This document shows positions 24,251 through 35,345 of a stretch of DNA of 64,000 nt, piece after piece. Each line of letters opens with the position of its first letter. Positions within the stretch are counted from its first letter, which is position 1. The notes below the pieces were generated by a model, which did no database searches, had not been told where the DNA came from, and saw only the letters and a list, made by a program, of their open reading frames with translations. The DNA comes from Mytilus californianus (taxonomy: Eukaryota; Mollusca; Bivalvia; Mytilida; Mytilidae). The position numbers and the translations under genes were made by a program. The DNA lies in contig NW_026262739.1 in the NCBI RefSeq assembly GCF_021869535.1, positions 124,001 to 188,000 of the forward strand. Direction: 5' to 3'.

Positions 24251-25330
24251 CTGTAGTTGTTAGAAGAAGAAGATTTCGCAAAAGTTTCACCAAGCTTGTT
24301 GGCAATATCCTTTTCAGATGTTAATAAATCATTGCCATTTTTTAAATGTTTAACTGTGGCTTTAGAATTTTTACCTTTTATCTTTTGTATCATGTTCCAT
24401 ACTTTTGTCATCGGAGTGCGAGATGTTATCTCCGAGACAAATTTCTTCCAAGACGTTCGTCGTGCTTGCCTGCAAGTCCGCCGTGCCTTAGCGCGAAAAA
24501 CACGGAAGTTTTCTGTCGTTGGTTGTTGGTTGAACCGTCTTTCAGATTTTTTACGGTCACCTATTGCTTGATCACAAGCATCATCAAACCATGGTTTGCT
24601 GGGATGTTTCGGATTTGCCGAGGTCTTAGGAATAGTTCTGTCAGCAATTGACGTTAAAACTGTATTAAAAGTTAAAATTGGATCTTGTACAGTCTCAAAC
24701 ATCTTTGACTGAAGTTCCGCTTGACAGAGATTCTCAAACAAGGACCAGTCCGCCTTGTCAAGTTTCCAACGTGGTACTCTCTGTTGGGCAGAAGTAAAAA
24801 GATGTTCAAGTACTATTGGAAAGTGATCACTTCCACATAGATTATCATGAACACGCCATGAATAATCCAGAAGAAGAGAGGGATCGCAAATAGTGATATC
24901 AATAGCAGAATAAGACCCGTTTCCAGGATGAAGATAAGTATTAGATCCATCATTAAAAATGCATAATCCTTCTTGAGAGACAAAGTCCTCAATGATCTTA
25001 CCTTTGATATTATGAGACTTGCTTCCCCACAAGGGGTTGTGTGCATTGAAGTCGCCCATAAGTATAAATGGTGAGGGTAATTGATCAGTGAGGTTTTTGA
25101 GTTTAGCTTTATCGATAATTGAATTGGGTGGAATATATATAGAACATACTGTAATTGTTTTATCTAATGATAAACGAATTGCAACTGCCTGCAGATCCGT
25201 GGTGAGTTGGACTGTGCTATGAATGACGCTGTCCTTCACAAAAATGTTGTATCCTTTTAAAGATACATTGTCACTTTCTTTTAAATGAGTTTCTTGAAGA
25301 CAAAATGCAGTAGGTAAAAAAGACTGAACT
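24208..25330 (-). pseudogene. LINE ORF2, apurinic-type endonuclease part
   Basis: The frame is open from about 25330 to the stop at 24208. Visible APE-type endonuclease blocks are PTAFCLQETHLK near 25310-25275, SIYIPPNS, FILMGDFNAHNPLWGS near 25055 and GSDHFPIVLE near 24820. These carry the conserved E, D-N and D-H residues. The expected N-terminal WNCRG block is absent, so the domain is incomplete. Downstream is an arginine/lysine-rich linker (about 24300-24560). The frame ends in a frameshift before the RT. The domain nicks target DNA for reverse transcription in intact relatives. Confidence 0.85.
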
Positions 25331-25433
25331 TGAACCTGATACGTCCTTATTCTTCGTTTTTTTCATACTCTCTTATAGCGTCTCTTTTTTCTTCTTCTGT
25401 TTTATTAATGGGTTGGACTTTTCGGTTTTTTTA

Positions 25434-27668
25434 CCAGGCATACCACCCGGGGCGTACGATAATCCTGGGATACTCATTGTAAACAAATTATTTAGGACGT
25501 CAAGTCCCCATATTCCCCGTTTCCATTCTTATTCAATCATTGTGTCTACATTCGAAATGTCACAAGTCATTGATGACCTGTCGCTCGATTTAAAGCTCTG
25601 GAAATCAATACCGAATTGCCATTCGTGCAAACGTTCTTGCGATCACGATGTGTCGTCCGGTTACCTGTTTAACCATATGTGACGTGTCGTTATAAGGAAA
25701 AGGTCAGTTAGGACCAGATTAGACCGGCGTCAACAGAATCAATATTCGAAAACGTGTTACAATATTTTGCGTCTGTACCGACTGAAAATTTATCAAAACC
25801 CATCGAAATAAAGCCTAACCAAATTGTTTAAACTTCAAATTTTCACAGGCCCGACGGCACCTCGAGTGTTTTACAGGGCCCCAGAACTTTTTACAGGCCA
25901 CGGGATTCGGGCGTCTGGCCATTTTTGAAGAGTCGGCAGGTTGAGCTATTTCACAGCAAATTATTTGCAGGCGACCTGAAATAAAAACATGGCCACTAAC
26001 AGTGCTCGACAATAACGCTTGTCTGATTGTCCGGTACCAGAGGAAAAAATGATCGGACAAATAAAAGCCATGTTAAGCTTGTCCGACGGGACAAGTAAAA
26101 TCATTCTGTTGAAATTAAATTATATCCAACTTTAATGATCCAACTAATAAACAAAAAATCTAGAAAGAAGGTTAACAAATATTAATTTGACATGTTTCCT
26201 TGCGATCTATAATTGAAAACTGGTTCTTTGTCAGAAACTTTAAAATAGTGCAAACGCATACTATTCTCGGAAACCAGTCTTGCTCTTGCTGATCCCAATC
26301 AGCCCTGCGCTTTGTAGATAGGTAATAAGACAGTTCGGCACCAACATTGAGACAAATCGGCCCCATGTTTCAGACAGTTCGACGCCATTGTAGACATTTC
26401 AGGGCCAAGACAAACCAGTACCACATTTTTTACCTTTGCTATACTGTTTCTTTATAATAAATATATAATATTTTGTATAACAATCTTGTAATATAAATAT
26501 ATTAAAAAACGAAGCTGATTGTAGCAAGGCATTTATCAAAATTTTATCAACATAAAAGACCAGGAACCGTCCAAATTAGTGTAGACTGACAGGCCTAACA
26601 GGTTAGGCCTGAAGTGCAGTCTGATGAGAATTTGGCATTGATGAAAACTAGAACCTAAGTCTGGGACTAGATGCAGTTGGTTTGACTCATATTTTTGAAA
26701 GGGATTTCAAGCGATTTAAACCAATTTCTGTTCTGTTGTAGGTTTTATTTAATTTTTCTTCATTTAATCAACTACTTAAAAACAAATGAACAATATTAAG
26801 GTTTTTTTTGGACAAGTTACAATTCCATTCGGACAAGTAAGTTTTATTATCTACTTATCCTATTAGGCAAGTTGAAAAAAAAGTTATTGTAGAGGCCTGA
26901 CTAATTTTTTTAATTGGCCAATGGAATTGTGTAACTGGTGGCCAAAATTTCATGTGGGCCTTAAAAATTTGAAAAACAAAGGCCCACCGGGCCTTTGCCT
27001 TGAAAATTATAGTGTGAAGACTGTTAAAGCTAAGAGAACATTTTTAAATTGATATTTTTCGAAAGACTAGAATTAGTATCTAACATGATCATATACAAAT
27101 TAAAATTTATGGTGGTTGTTAATCAAAAAATTTAAACACTTTTACAGATGTATGTTTTTTACTAAGGCTCCCCCTTTTCCCAGAAAAAATGGTGTGGGTA
27201 CATGCATACCATAAAATGGTCACTAGATTCTTGGTTTTAGTGGCAGGCTTGCATTGTGTACACAGGTAGGCGCACATTCAGCCTGTGCCAAACTGAGTTT
27301 CTGTCTGACATTTGGTCAGATAGTCGTGCCTTTTATGTCTGACCAACAAGATTTTTGTCAGAGCAAACAAAATATGGGAAACTTTAATATTCCATTTTAT
27401 TAAAAAAAAAAAAATTTCACAGCTTTGAATTTGAGTCAGATTCTACCTTTAATTGGCATTTTTATAAGACAATTTTATAAGATGTAACCTTAAATCGATC
27501 ACTTACTTTATTGATAATTATAATACACTTTACAAGATTCAACCACTTTGATAGATAATTTTTGAGATGTACCCTTTAGTCAGTTACTTTCATAAATGAT
27601 AATTGTAATACTTTTTTGAAAACTTTATTATATGTAACCTTAAATCGACTATTCTTCAGATAATTTTG
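25434..27668. other. Intergenic, old dispersed repeats
   Basis: No supported gene. It contains repeated GGACAAGT words (26052-26095 and 26809-26875), a short palindrome GGCCTAACAGGTTAGGCC near 26592, and another AAAGGCCCACCGGGCCTTTG near 26978. Imperfect copies of a phrase with ATGTAACCTTAAATCGA occur near 27484 and 27631. An open plus-strand frame at 25413-25682 was considered and not accepted. Confidence 0.5.
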
Positions 27669-27678
27669 TCGAATGTAA

Positions 27679-28104
27679 CACCCCCCAAGGGTGACTGGGG
27701 AATAGAAGTATGGTCACCATTGGTCTTCCTCCGACCGGCAGTAAAACCCGTGCTAAAGTGGGGCGTCCGTTTGGCTGTGCTGGATGTACAAATTTGCAGC
27801 CACGTCCGGTCAGAATGGGGACGTTAAATCCGATGCCTCGTGTAAAGAGAGTGTCACGTTCTTTGCACGTTAAGAACCATTGCAACAACTCTTTGAGGGG
27901 TCCGTAGGTGACCTGTTGCAAGGCTAAATTTTTGTCCCTATCCAATATACCCTCATTTCCCGTGGCAGTCTAAATTTCTCCGACCTTAATCCCTTAATAT
28001 ATTACAGAACCTACCTATTGTATTTATTGTGAACTTGTTCTCGTCCTGTATATGCATGAAATATTTGCCACTGGACGTTAAGCAACCAACAATCAATCAA
28101 TCAA
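27679..28104 (+). mobile_element. SINE-like element copy 2
   Basis: A near-full copy from CACCCCCCAAGGGTGACTGG to the AATC tail. The target duplication is TCGAATGTAA at 27669-27678 and 28105-28114. It differs from copy 3 at scattered sites, for example GTGTCACG for GTGCCACG. It lies about 650 bp upstream of the first recognised exon of the plus-strand gene. Confidence 0.92.
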
Positions 28105-28767
28105 TCGAATGTAATCGCAAACCTGCAATTGCTCTATTAATACTTTTGCTACAATCTACAGTTAATTCGACCATTTTTTTTATAATGTAATAATAAAATA
28201 GTGTCTTTAGTATCGTATATTGAATAATAGACCATCAAACTGATAAGACTGGGATAATAAAAAAAAAACACATATCTTTTCAAGCTTGAAAATGTGTGAA
28301 TAGGTTGGGAAGACTATCAGAAATATATGATTAGGTCAATAAAGTTCCCATAACTGCTTCATCTGTCATCTTTCTTGGTGTTCCTGGCTGTTTTTTTATC
28401 AACCATTTTTCTCTCTTTTGACAATTTGGTACATGTATGCCACTTTTACATTACACAACACAAAAAACCCAAACAATATGGGAAAAGGTAACATTTTTAC
28501 CTAAGGAATATATGAAAAGGTATACATTATTAAAATCTGAATTATATTAAAATGGTGGTGTAACAGAACCCCAGCGGCACCCCCTACCATTTAAGTATTG
28601 AAGTGCCCCCTCCCCTTTGATTGGAGAATACACCCAATCTAAATATGCCTCTGTCTAGAAGATGAAATAATAGCATGATATGTTGAACTGAAATTTCTTG
28701 TATTATCAGATCATGTATCATTTTGAATGAGGTCAGTTGTGTTAGTTAATTATTATTTTTTCTTTAG

Positions 28768-28940
28768 ATTTGCAAATTTTAGAACGCAGCATGACAGTAG
28801 ACCAGGTCAGACTGCAGCAGCAGGTGCATACATAAGGAGGACCAACCCAGTCTACTCGTTCAAAGTTACATGTTTGGACGGCCCTGAATTCACCAGTGTC
28901 AGTCCCATGATGATTAGACGCTTGGATAAGTGTGGTTTAG
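28768..28940 (+). CDS. Coding exon A of an unrecognised plus-strand gene
   Basis: The acceptor TTATTTTTTCTTTAG lies just before 28768 and the donor TTTAG/GTATAC at 28940. The exon enters in phase 2 and leaves after one base of a codon (phase 1). The peptide includes FRTQHDSRPGQTAAAGAYIR and then RRTNPVYSFKVTCLDGPEF and MMIRRLDKCGL. Composition and GC rise above the surrounding intron DNA. The frame joins cleanly to the microexon at 29739 and the last exon at 32592. I do not recognise the family. Earlier exons were not located. A second acceptor-like AG at 28782 would shorten the exon by five codons without changing phase. Confidence 0.6.
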
Positions 28941-29738
28941 GTATACATTATTAACTCACTTTTTGAAAAAAAAATTACTTAATTCCAATACAAGTTACAA
29001 AATTTTATATTTGATAATGATCCATCAAAATAATTGTAAATTTAATCTGAAATACAAGGATTTGACAAAGCTGTCTGGTCTGAACAATTTTAATAGCTGA
29101 TTGTTATTTCCAATAGGTTGCAATTTTTACTACAACCTGTGATCCTGTATTGCTTGTTGCCATTTGTGTTTGACATTGCCTAGCTAGGGATTCAGTGATG
29201 GACAGATTTATATTGTTATTTGCAAAAAGAAGGTCAAGAGTTTAGAGTAATTATGTTGTATGATTTTAATAAGATCTTAATAATTTTACATATCATATTT
29301 AGTTAAGAATATTCCGGAATTTCTGGTTTATCCATTGTATCGAACATGCACATTCTTGTATATTTCATGTAAAGTTGAATCACATGCATGTGTTCAGTTT
29401 CCCCTGACAGTATTTAAAGCTGAACTGACATAATCACATACTACTAAAACAAAAAAAGATAGCAAATATTGACAGTACTTGTACATCACAATTATTTGTA
29501 CTTTGTATATAAAGATAAAACGATTATATAACTACTGAATATTGATTACTAATGCATGTGGACATTGTTGGGTTCTAACAGTCAACGTAAGATCTACAGT
29601 TGAATATTCCACAGTCACACGCGTGTTAATAAATTAAAACAAAAGACTTAACTGATCTATTTTTAATTTTTGTTCCATTTTTTTTTTTTTAGACTTTAAA
29701 TCATTTACATCTTGACATCAACATCGTTTATATTTCAG
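28941..29738 (+). other. Intron A of the plus-strand gene
   Basis: AT-rich and without open frames. It begins GTATAC and ends in a good pyrimidine-AG (CGTTTATATTTCAG). It contains a T-run near 29675 and no recognised repeat. Confidence 0.5.
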
Positions 29739-29762
29739 GTCCAGTTGAACAACAGCCCTCAG
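29739..29762 (+). CDS. Coding microexon B (24 nt)
   Basis: GTCCAGTTGAACAACAGCCC plus four more bases, between TATATTTCAG and GTAGGTTTTG. It starts with two bases that complete the glycine codon left by exon A, encodes PVEQQPS, and leaves one base (phase 1). It is symmetric, so it could be a cassette exon. Support comes from both splice sites and from frame agreement with the exons on either side. Confidence 0.5.
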
Positions 29763-30689
29763 GTAGGTTTTGTTCGTATTGAAATAAAAAATGACGTCAT
29801 CCAAACAGCAAACAACGAACGACATTTCTATTAAATTATAATCCATAAATCATTTCAACTAAGAATATAATTTTAATTACCCATTCAATGATTGCCTGTA
29901 AAACACAGTTTAATTAAAAAAAAAACATTAATGTTCACACCTTCTGGTTGACTGTAAGGAAGGTAGATAAGGGCACATGAATACAAAGAAGAACTGATGC
30001 CTGTACTCGTGCGCTGTTCAATTGCTTTCTTATTTTTTGACTTCATAATGTAACAATGAGGCGAGCATATCAGTTGAATACTAGCAACATTTCATTGTAT
30101 ACGAAATACAACATACAATATTTACACGCGAAACCTATACATGTTGTATCTAATGGGTAAACAGTTTAGATAAAATTAAATGATATCTGTTCTCTTACAA
30201 AGCATTCATTTTCTTTACATTATAGTGTAAGCCTCCAAAGTCGCCAAAATAAAAGGTGGTAAGTTTATTCATATCTTTTTTATAAACCGTTAAATGTGGA
30301 TGAATGTGACAGTATTGAATTGAACAAGTATTTGCATGGGTGTATATTACAAAAATAAGTGTGACAATCTGATTTATGGGAGAATAGTCAACTGTCATAT
30401 GGGTGTAACTTAATTGTTGAAAAAAAGTAATGTTGTTGAAGTGCAGACCACGTTTACTGATACATGTATCCCTTATTAATGTACTTATGCATCAATCTGT
30501 ATGATGTCCTTGTGTTCAAAATTTTCCGTTTCAATCATTTTATCTGACAGGCAGGTTCTTGTTTATATAAACGACACGCAACTGGTGATATTTTCCCGAT
30601 TGTCGTAAAAGCTAAAATTAAAGAGTGATTTGAAAGAGGTAACAAACATTGACAGTATCATTAAATCAGAATTATTTGTTATGATGTTT

Positions 30690-30753
30690 ATATATGTTGT
30701 GTACAAGATGTAATTTGGTACAAATTATAATTTGTACAGGGTTTTTGTACAAA
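30690..30753 (+). repeat. Left arm of a 64-bp inverted repeat
   Basis: It contains GTACAAATTATAATTTGTAC and GTTGTGTACAAGATGTAATT. The reverse complement matches 32214-32279 over about 64 bp with few mismatches. SINE-like copy 3 inserted at the inner edge of this arm and duplicated TGTACAAAT. Confidence 0.75.
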
Positions 30754-30754
30754 T

Positions 30755-31178
30755 TTTACCCACCAAGGGTGACTGGGGAATAGAAGTATGGTCACCATTG
30801 GTCTTCCTCCGACCGGCAGTAAAACCCGTGCTAAAGTGGGGCGTCCGTTTGGCTGTGCGGGATGTACAAATTTGCAGCCACGTCCGGTCAGAATGGGGAC
30901 GTTAAATCCGATGCCTCGTGTAAAGAGAGTGCCACGCTCTTTGCACGTTAAGAACCCTTGCAACAACTCTTTGAGGGGTCCGTAGGTGACCTGTTGCAAG
31001 GCTAAATTTCTGTCCCTATCCAATATACCCGCATTTCCCGTGGCAGTCTAAATTTCTCCGACCTTAATCCCTTAATCTATTACAGAACCTACCTATTGTA
31101 TTTATTGTGAACTTGTTCTCGTCCTTAATATGCATGAAATATTTGCCACTGGACGTTAAGCAACCAACAATCAATCAA
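30755..31178 (+). mobile_element. SINE-like element copy 3
   Basis: A full-length copy with a short AATC tail. The target duplication is TGTACAAAT (30746-30754 and 31179-31187). It is inserted in an intron of the plus-strand gene, in the same orientation as transcription. Confidence 0.93.
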
Positions 31179-31439
31179 TGTACAAATATTAAGTTTTTTT
31201 GACACATACCTTCTGCGCCTTTTCCTCAAACAGTTTAAATTTTATTTTTCTCCTTATACCTTTTACCATATTAATATCTATAAAGAGTCTTTTTATGGTC
31301 TTATAATGTTTATTTGTACCAATGCTTAGTTTTAGAATGTATAATGTAGTTTGAAAATATGACAGAAATATGCGAAAACAAAAGACTGTGTGCTTGCATC
31401 ATCCATTTTTGTTAAGCAATTCAAAAAGCACTGATAACT

Positions 31440-32213
31440 TGTATAACTCTACGTTCCGCTATATAGATGATGTTCTCTCACTAAATAATACAAAATTTGG
31501 TGACTATGTTGAACGAATCTATCCCATCGAACTAGAGATAAAGGATACTACAGATACAGTTAAGTCTGCCTCATATCTTGACTTACATCTAGAAATTGAC
31601 AATGAGGGTCGATTGAAAACAAAATTTTACGACAAAAGAGATGATTTCAGCTTCCCAATTGTGAACTTTCCATTTCTATGTAGCAACATTCCAGCAACGC
31701 CTGCATACGGAGTATATATCTCCCAATTGATACGATATTCCCGGGCTTGTGTTTCCTATCATGATTTCCTTGATAGAGGATTGCTGCTCACAAGGAAGCT
31801 ATTAAACCAAGAGTTCCAAATGGTGAAGTTGAAGTCATCCCTTCGTAAATTTTACGGACGCCATCACGAGTTGGTTGACCGTTATGGAATAACCGTTTGA
31901 CAGATGATATCGGATATGTTCCTTATGTCGTAACTACAATACCCTTCCCTTTTCACGAATGTGACTTACCAAATTAGACTATTTACCGGATTTGTAATAA
32001 CATAAGCAACTCGACGGGTGCCACATGTGGAGCAGGATCTGCTTACCCTTCCGGAGCACCTGAGATCACCCCCAGTTTTTGGTGGGGTTCGTGTTGCTTA
32101 GTCTTTAGTTTTCTATGGTGTGTCATCTGTACTATTATTTGTCTGTTTGTCTTTTTATTTTTGGCCATGACGTTGTCAGTTTGTTTTCGATCTATGAGTT
32201 TGACTGTCCCTCT
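31440..32213 (+). mobile_element. Penelope-type reverse transcriptase fragment and tail
   Basis: An open frame to the stop at 31898-31900 holds the end of an RT domain: FRYIDDVLSLNN (catalytic YIDD near 31460), IYPIELEIKDTTD, a YLDLHLEI block, TKFYDKRDDFSFPIVNFPF and YGVYISQLIRYSRAC. The thumb ends in GRHHELVDRYGI. The order YxDD, then an FLD-like block and a basic thumb, is most like Penelope-type elements, but I am not sure of the clade. The 3' part (31901-32213) ends in the phrase CCCCCAGTTTTTGGTGGGG ... GTTTGACTGTCCC, found again at 35055 and 48385. All fingers motifs are missing, so it is a 5'-truncated dead copy. Confidence 0.7.
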
Positions 32214-32279
32214 TTTGTACAAAATATCTGTACGAATTATAATTTGTACAACATTACAACTTGTACACAACATATACAT
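32214..32279 (-). repeat. Right arm of the 64-bp inverted repeat
   Basis: It reads TTTGTACAAAATATCTGTAC, then GAATTATAATTTGTAC and ACTTGTACACAACATATAC. It is the complement of the left arm at 30690-30753. It directly follows the 3' tail of the RT fragment. The two arms may bound one composite element, or be two separate MITE copies in opposite orientation. Confidence 0.7.
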
Positions 32280-32591
32280 GAGACGATCAATTTCAGTTGA
32301 ATATGGAAATATCTAATGTTAATGTAATTTTACATTGGTGTGTGCTAACAGTATTAAGAAGATTTATGGGAGAATATTTAACAGCTATACGCGTAGACGT
32401 ATTACCAAAATACTGACAAATATTTCTAAACTGAAACAACGAATGTACATTATGAACCACAATCCAACATTAAGTTAAAAAATACGTTATTGCATTGAGG
32501 GTTGAAGTCTCTCGTAGATATCGTTTTAACCTTGACCGCTTTCCGACAAAGGTGACAAATTTTAAACCTTTTCATCTGCATCTTATTTCAG

Positions 32592-32809
32592 TATCTTTCA
32601 CTGAGAGTCAATCTAATTTTGTCGAGGCATATGCCTCAAAGCAGAATTTTACAGTTAGTGAAACGGTCACTCCCGTTTCACAAGACAAGGGCGTAAAAGA
32701 GAAGATGTTTAAGGATGGTGAATTTACCTTGTCCCAACTGCGGGACAAGGTGAAAAAACCTGAGAAATTAAGTAGACTGTTTAACACTTCTTCCGATTTC
32801 ATATATTGA
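32592..32809 (+). CDS. Terminal coding exon C of the plus-strand gene
   Basis: The acceptor is CATCTTATTTCAG; entry is in phase 1, matching exit from exons A and B. It encodes about 72 residues, including FVEAYASKQNFTVSETVTPV, KGVKEKMFKDGEF and LSQLRDKVKKPEKLSRLFN, ending SSDFIY and TGA. It is charged and hydrophilic, with a basic stretch near the end and no membrane segment or known motif. The intron before it (29763-32591) contains a SINE-like copy and an RT fragment. The stop is followed by about 790 bp to a poly(A) signal. Function is unknown. Confidence 0.6.
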
Positions 32810-33595
32810 TCAATGTCCAACTTTAATTACTGGTGTTCCTTGGCCTGTATCCGATACATATCGTGTGTTACATATGTCATCACAATCTACATTTCAAGCT
32901 ATGTCAATCTTGATGATATTGATTTGTTTATGTATTTTACAAATGTTCAGTGTTCGACATCGGTCATCATTTACAGTTGCGATCTGTTAATTAGCTTTGT
33001 CAGTTAAAAAGCATTTGGGTGAAGTAGATTTCAATTGGAAAGGGTATTATGGCTTGAAGGTAAAACATGTGTATATGTTACGAATATTTATGAAACTCTC
33101 TGAAGTTAACCTGTCGTAGCTATACGCTGTCTTGAGGCATAACCTTTGTACCTCATACGAGATAAGAATGAGTGTTCATTTGTAGTTGCTTATTATTTTA
33201 TTAGTTTGGTTATTTTGCTTTGTTTAGCTGAGCTGAGCTTTATTAGTTAACTGCTTTTTGCAATTGGCTTAATTAATGTTTATTTTGCTAAGACTGTTTG
33301 TTAATAGTTTTAACGGCTAATTCGTATAATACATCATGATGCATTTAATAAACTAAAACACATTCTAAACCCCATCTCTGAACTTGTTTGTCATATCGGA
33401 ATATTCATTAAGCAGTCTTTAGAACTTAGGGGTCAGACCCATGTCAGACAAGCTCATGATTGTGTTTTATACATAAATTTATATTAGAACTTTTAAATTA
33501 TGTTCTATTATATTATATTGTATTGTATTTCATTGTATTGCATTGTATTTAAAATGTTTGTTTGTATTGCTTGACCCTTATGGGTGTAATTTTGC
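32810..33595 (+). other. Probable 3' UTR
   Basis: AT-rich sequence without open frames between the stop and the AATAAA at 33596. Repeats of TTGTATTG/TTTCATTGTATTG occur near 33515-33550. No other features seen. Confidence 0.4.
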
Positions 33596-33601
33596 AATAA
33601 A
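33596..33601 (+). promoter_or_regulatory. Poly(A) signal AATAAA
   Basis: AATAAA in GGGTGTAATTTTGCAATAAA, at the end of a T- and A-rich 3' UTR-like stretch after the stop at 32809. No other AATAAA of comparable context lies nearer. It could also belong to a dispersed repeat. Confidence 0.4.
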
Positions 33602-35050
33602 AAGCTTATTTATATTATAATGTTTTGCTTTATGACACATGCCCTTCACTAGGACGACTGGATACCTTATCTCAGGAATTTAACAAATTTAGAGGAAGCA
33701 AGATATTTTTAATTAGTGGGGCGACTTGGCATACCTGTATTCAGTGAGATAAAGTAATGTTGTTCAATGGGATGTTACTCTTTTTCATAAATGGCGAGAG
33801 TTGGTAAACAAGATTTGGGCGATTTTTTAAAAAGTGGCGATTAGTTGTGGGCCGATTTGCCTTTGATGCGAGTTTGCATAGTTTCATTTTCAAACATTGT
33901 GTTCGGGGATCATAAAGGGTTTTATATTATATAGTAATATATAAAGTGCGTAATAATATTTGAGCGGCGTTCTTAACTAGATTTTATGTATTGTTAATGG
34001 TTTTTCGTCTAATCTAAAACAGCTGGGATGTAAAATAGTTATCCCATGAGGACGCTGTGTGTCAGTGTAAGCATGGGATAACTAGTACTGAGCAGCGTGT
34101 AACGAACATATAAATCAAATGTCTGTTGTCATATTTAAAAAAAATAGAAAAAGGCCCCCATATAAAATTGATGGATACCTATATACAAAATACTAATAAA
34201 AATCTTATTTTCAATTTTGTTAAATTGCAGTCACCTATAACACTGAGGCATGTGACGGCACTTTTAAATAGCAGTCTACCAGTCATTATAAAAATCACCA
34301 TATCGTATATTGATCATTGTTTTTTATTGAGAACTTCTGTATAACTGGTGTCTCTTTTCCTTTGCAGCCTAATTATTATCTGTTTGTGAACATTGATAAT
34401 GTGTTAACTGTCGAATATTTGTAGTATTTTTTTATTCGCTGTGAATACCACTGACACTCTAATATAATTATAATCAATTTAACTAGTCTTAAATTGTATG
34501 CCATAACCATTTAATGTAAATGTGTTTGTGCTAATAAATATTGTCTATTGTCTATAAATTCCTCCTGTGTGCGAATACGATGTCTGTAAATTGTTCTGAG
34601 CAATGTTAAGATGTACCCGTTATATGTCACTATGTAATATTTCTATTATAAATTAGAAAAAAAGTTGAACCACAAACGTCAAACTTATTTAATCGCGTTG
34701 TGGAATTAACCATTTGTGGATTCTTATACATTCTATAGAACTTTTGGACTATTGTAAATCTCGGTCTATTTCTGAAATAAATTCTAACATACTTTTGATT
34801 TTTAACCCTGAATGCCAACATTGCCCATATGAAATTTTTAATTTGTTTTGTATAAACATTGAACGACAAAATTTCTTCCTATGTGACGTATAAATTGTCT
34901 CTCTTCAGACACGCAAAGCAATGCATGTTTATAATTTGATAGATGCTTTTGTGTTCTTCTGTTAAATTGTTTCTTTTAAAATTTTAACATGGTGATGACT
35001 GATGTACCCATATCTTGACTATTTTATTAGGTATGTCTGTTTAGTTGACG
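33602..35050. other. Intergenic sequence
   Basis: No supported gene. One perfect hairpin at 34036-34084 is listed separately. GTGCTAATAAATATTGTCTATTGTC near 34525 resembles a retroelement 3' end but was not matched to a coding part. Confidence 0.4.
34036..34084. repeat. Perfect 13-bp hairpin
   Basis: TAGTTATCCCATG at 34036-34048 is followed, after 23 bases, by CATGGGATAACTA at 34072-34084. No T-run or known RNA fold accompanies it. It could be the core of a small MITE. Confidence 0.7.
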
Positions 35051-35054
35051 CATT

Positions 35055-35190
35055 CGTGTTGTTTATTCTTTAGTTTTCTATGTTGTGTCATGTATACTAT
35101 TGTTTTTCTGTTTGTCTTTTTCATATATAGCCATGGCGTTGTCAGTTTAGTATGACTGTCCCTCTGGTATCTTTCGTCCCCCTTTTTTAA
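35055..35190 (+). repeat. Retroelement 3' tail, Penelope-type family
   Basis: The sequence TTTAGTTTTCTATGTTGTGT ... GCCATGGCGTTGTCAG ... GACTGTCCCTCTGGTATCTT closely matches 32100-32213 and 48420-48560. No coding part precedes it, so this is a truncated 3' end only. Confidence 0.7.
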
Positions 35191-35194
35191 CGCT

Positions 35195-35345
35195 GTAAAA
35201 CCAGGTTTAATCCACCATTTTCTACATTTGAAAATGCCTGTACCAAGTCAGGAATGTCAGTTGTTGTCCCTTCGTTATTGATGCGTTTTGTCATTTGATT
35301 TTGCCATGTGATTAGGGACTTTCCGATTTGATATTCCTTTGAGTC
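35195..35345 (+). repeat. Dispersed repeat, copy 1
   Basis: Contains CCAAGTCAGGAATGTCAG and GATTAGGGACTTTCCG. The same sequence occurs in reverse at 52385-52550 (GGAAAGTCCCTAATCAATTGG ... CCTGACTTGGTACAGG), and a more diverged form near 54060-54170. Confidence 0.7.

Larger units (their letters stand above)
21111..25430 (-). mobile_element. LINE retrotransposon (EN-RT-RNase H), disrupted
   Basis: In minus-strand order: a short lysine/glutamate-rich open frame ending at 25347 (possible ORF1 tail, 27 codons, ending EYEKNEE), an endonuclease, RT, RNase H, a C-terminal CCHC-like region, a 3' UTR of about 235 bp, and a tail of CAAT/AATC tetranucleotides at 21111-21130. RNase H after RT and the tetranucleotide tail point to the I/Jockey supergroup; the exact clade is not clear. 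The conserved start of the endonuclease is missing. There is one frameshift near 24235-24300 and a SINE-like insertion at 23635-24057. I found no certain target duplication. Because it carries an open 750-codon RT/RNase H it is probably young. Confidence 0.85.

Noticed and set aside
25413-25682. Open plus-strand frame containing MSQVIDDLSLDLKLWK
   Set aside because: It has an ATG at 25557, but no usable donor before the stop, no motif and no partner exon in phase. It partly overlaps the LINE boundary. Left unassigned.
30226-30252. Possible extra microexon before GTGGTAAGTTT
   Set aside because: In the phase required after the microexon at 29739 it meets TAA at once. The last exon at 32592 fits the phase without it.
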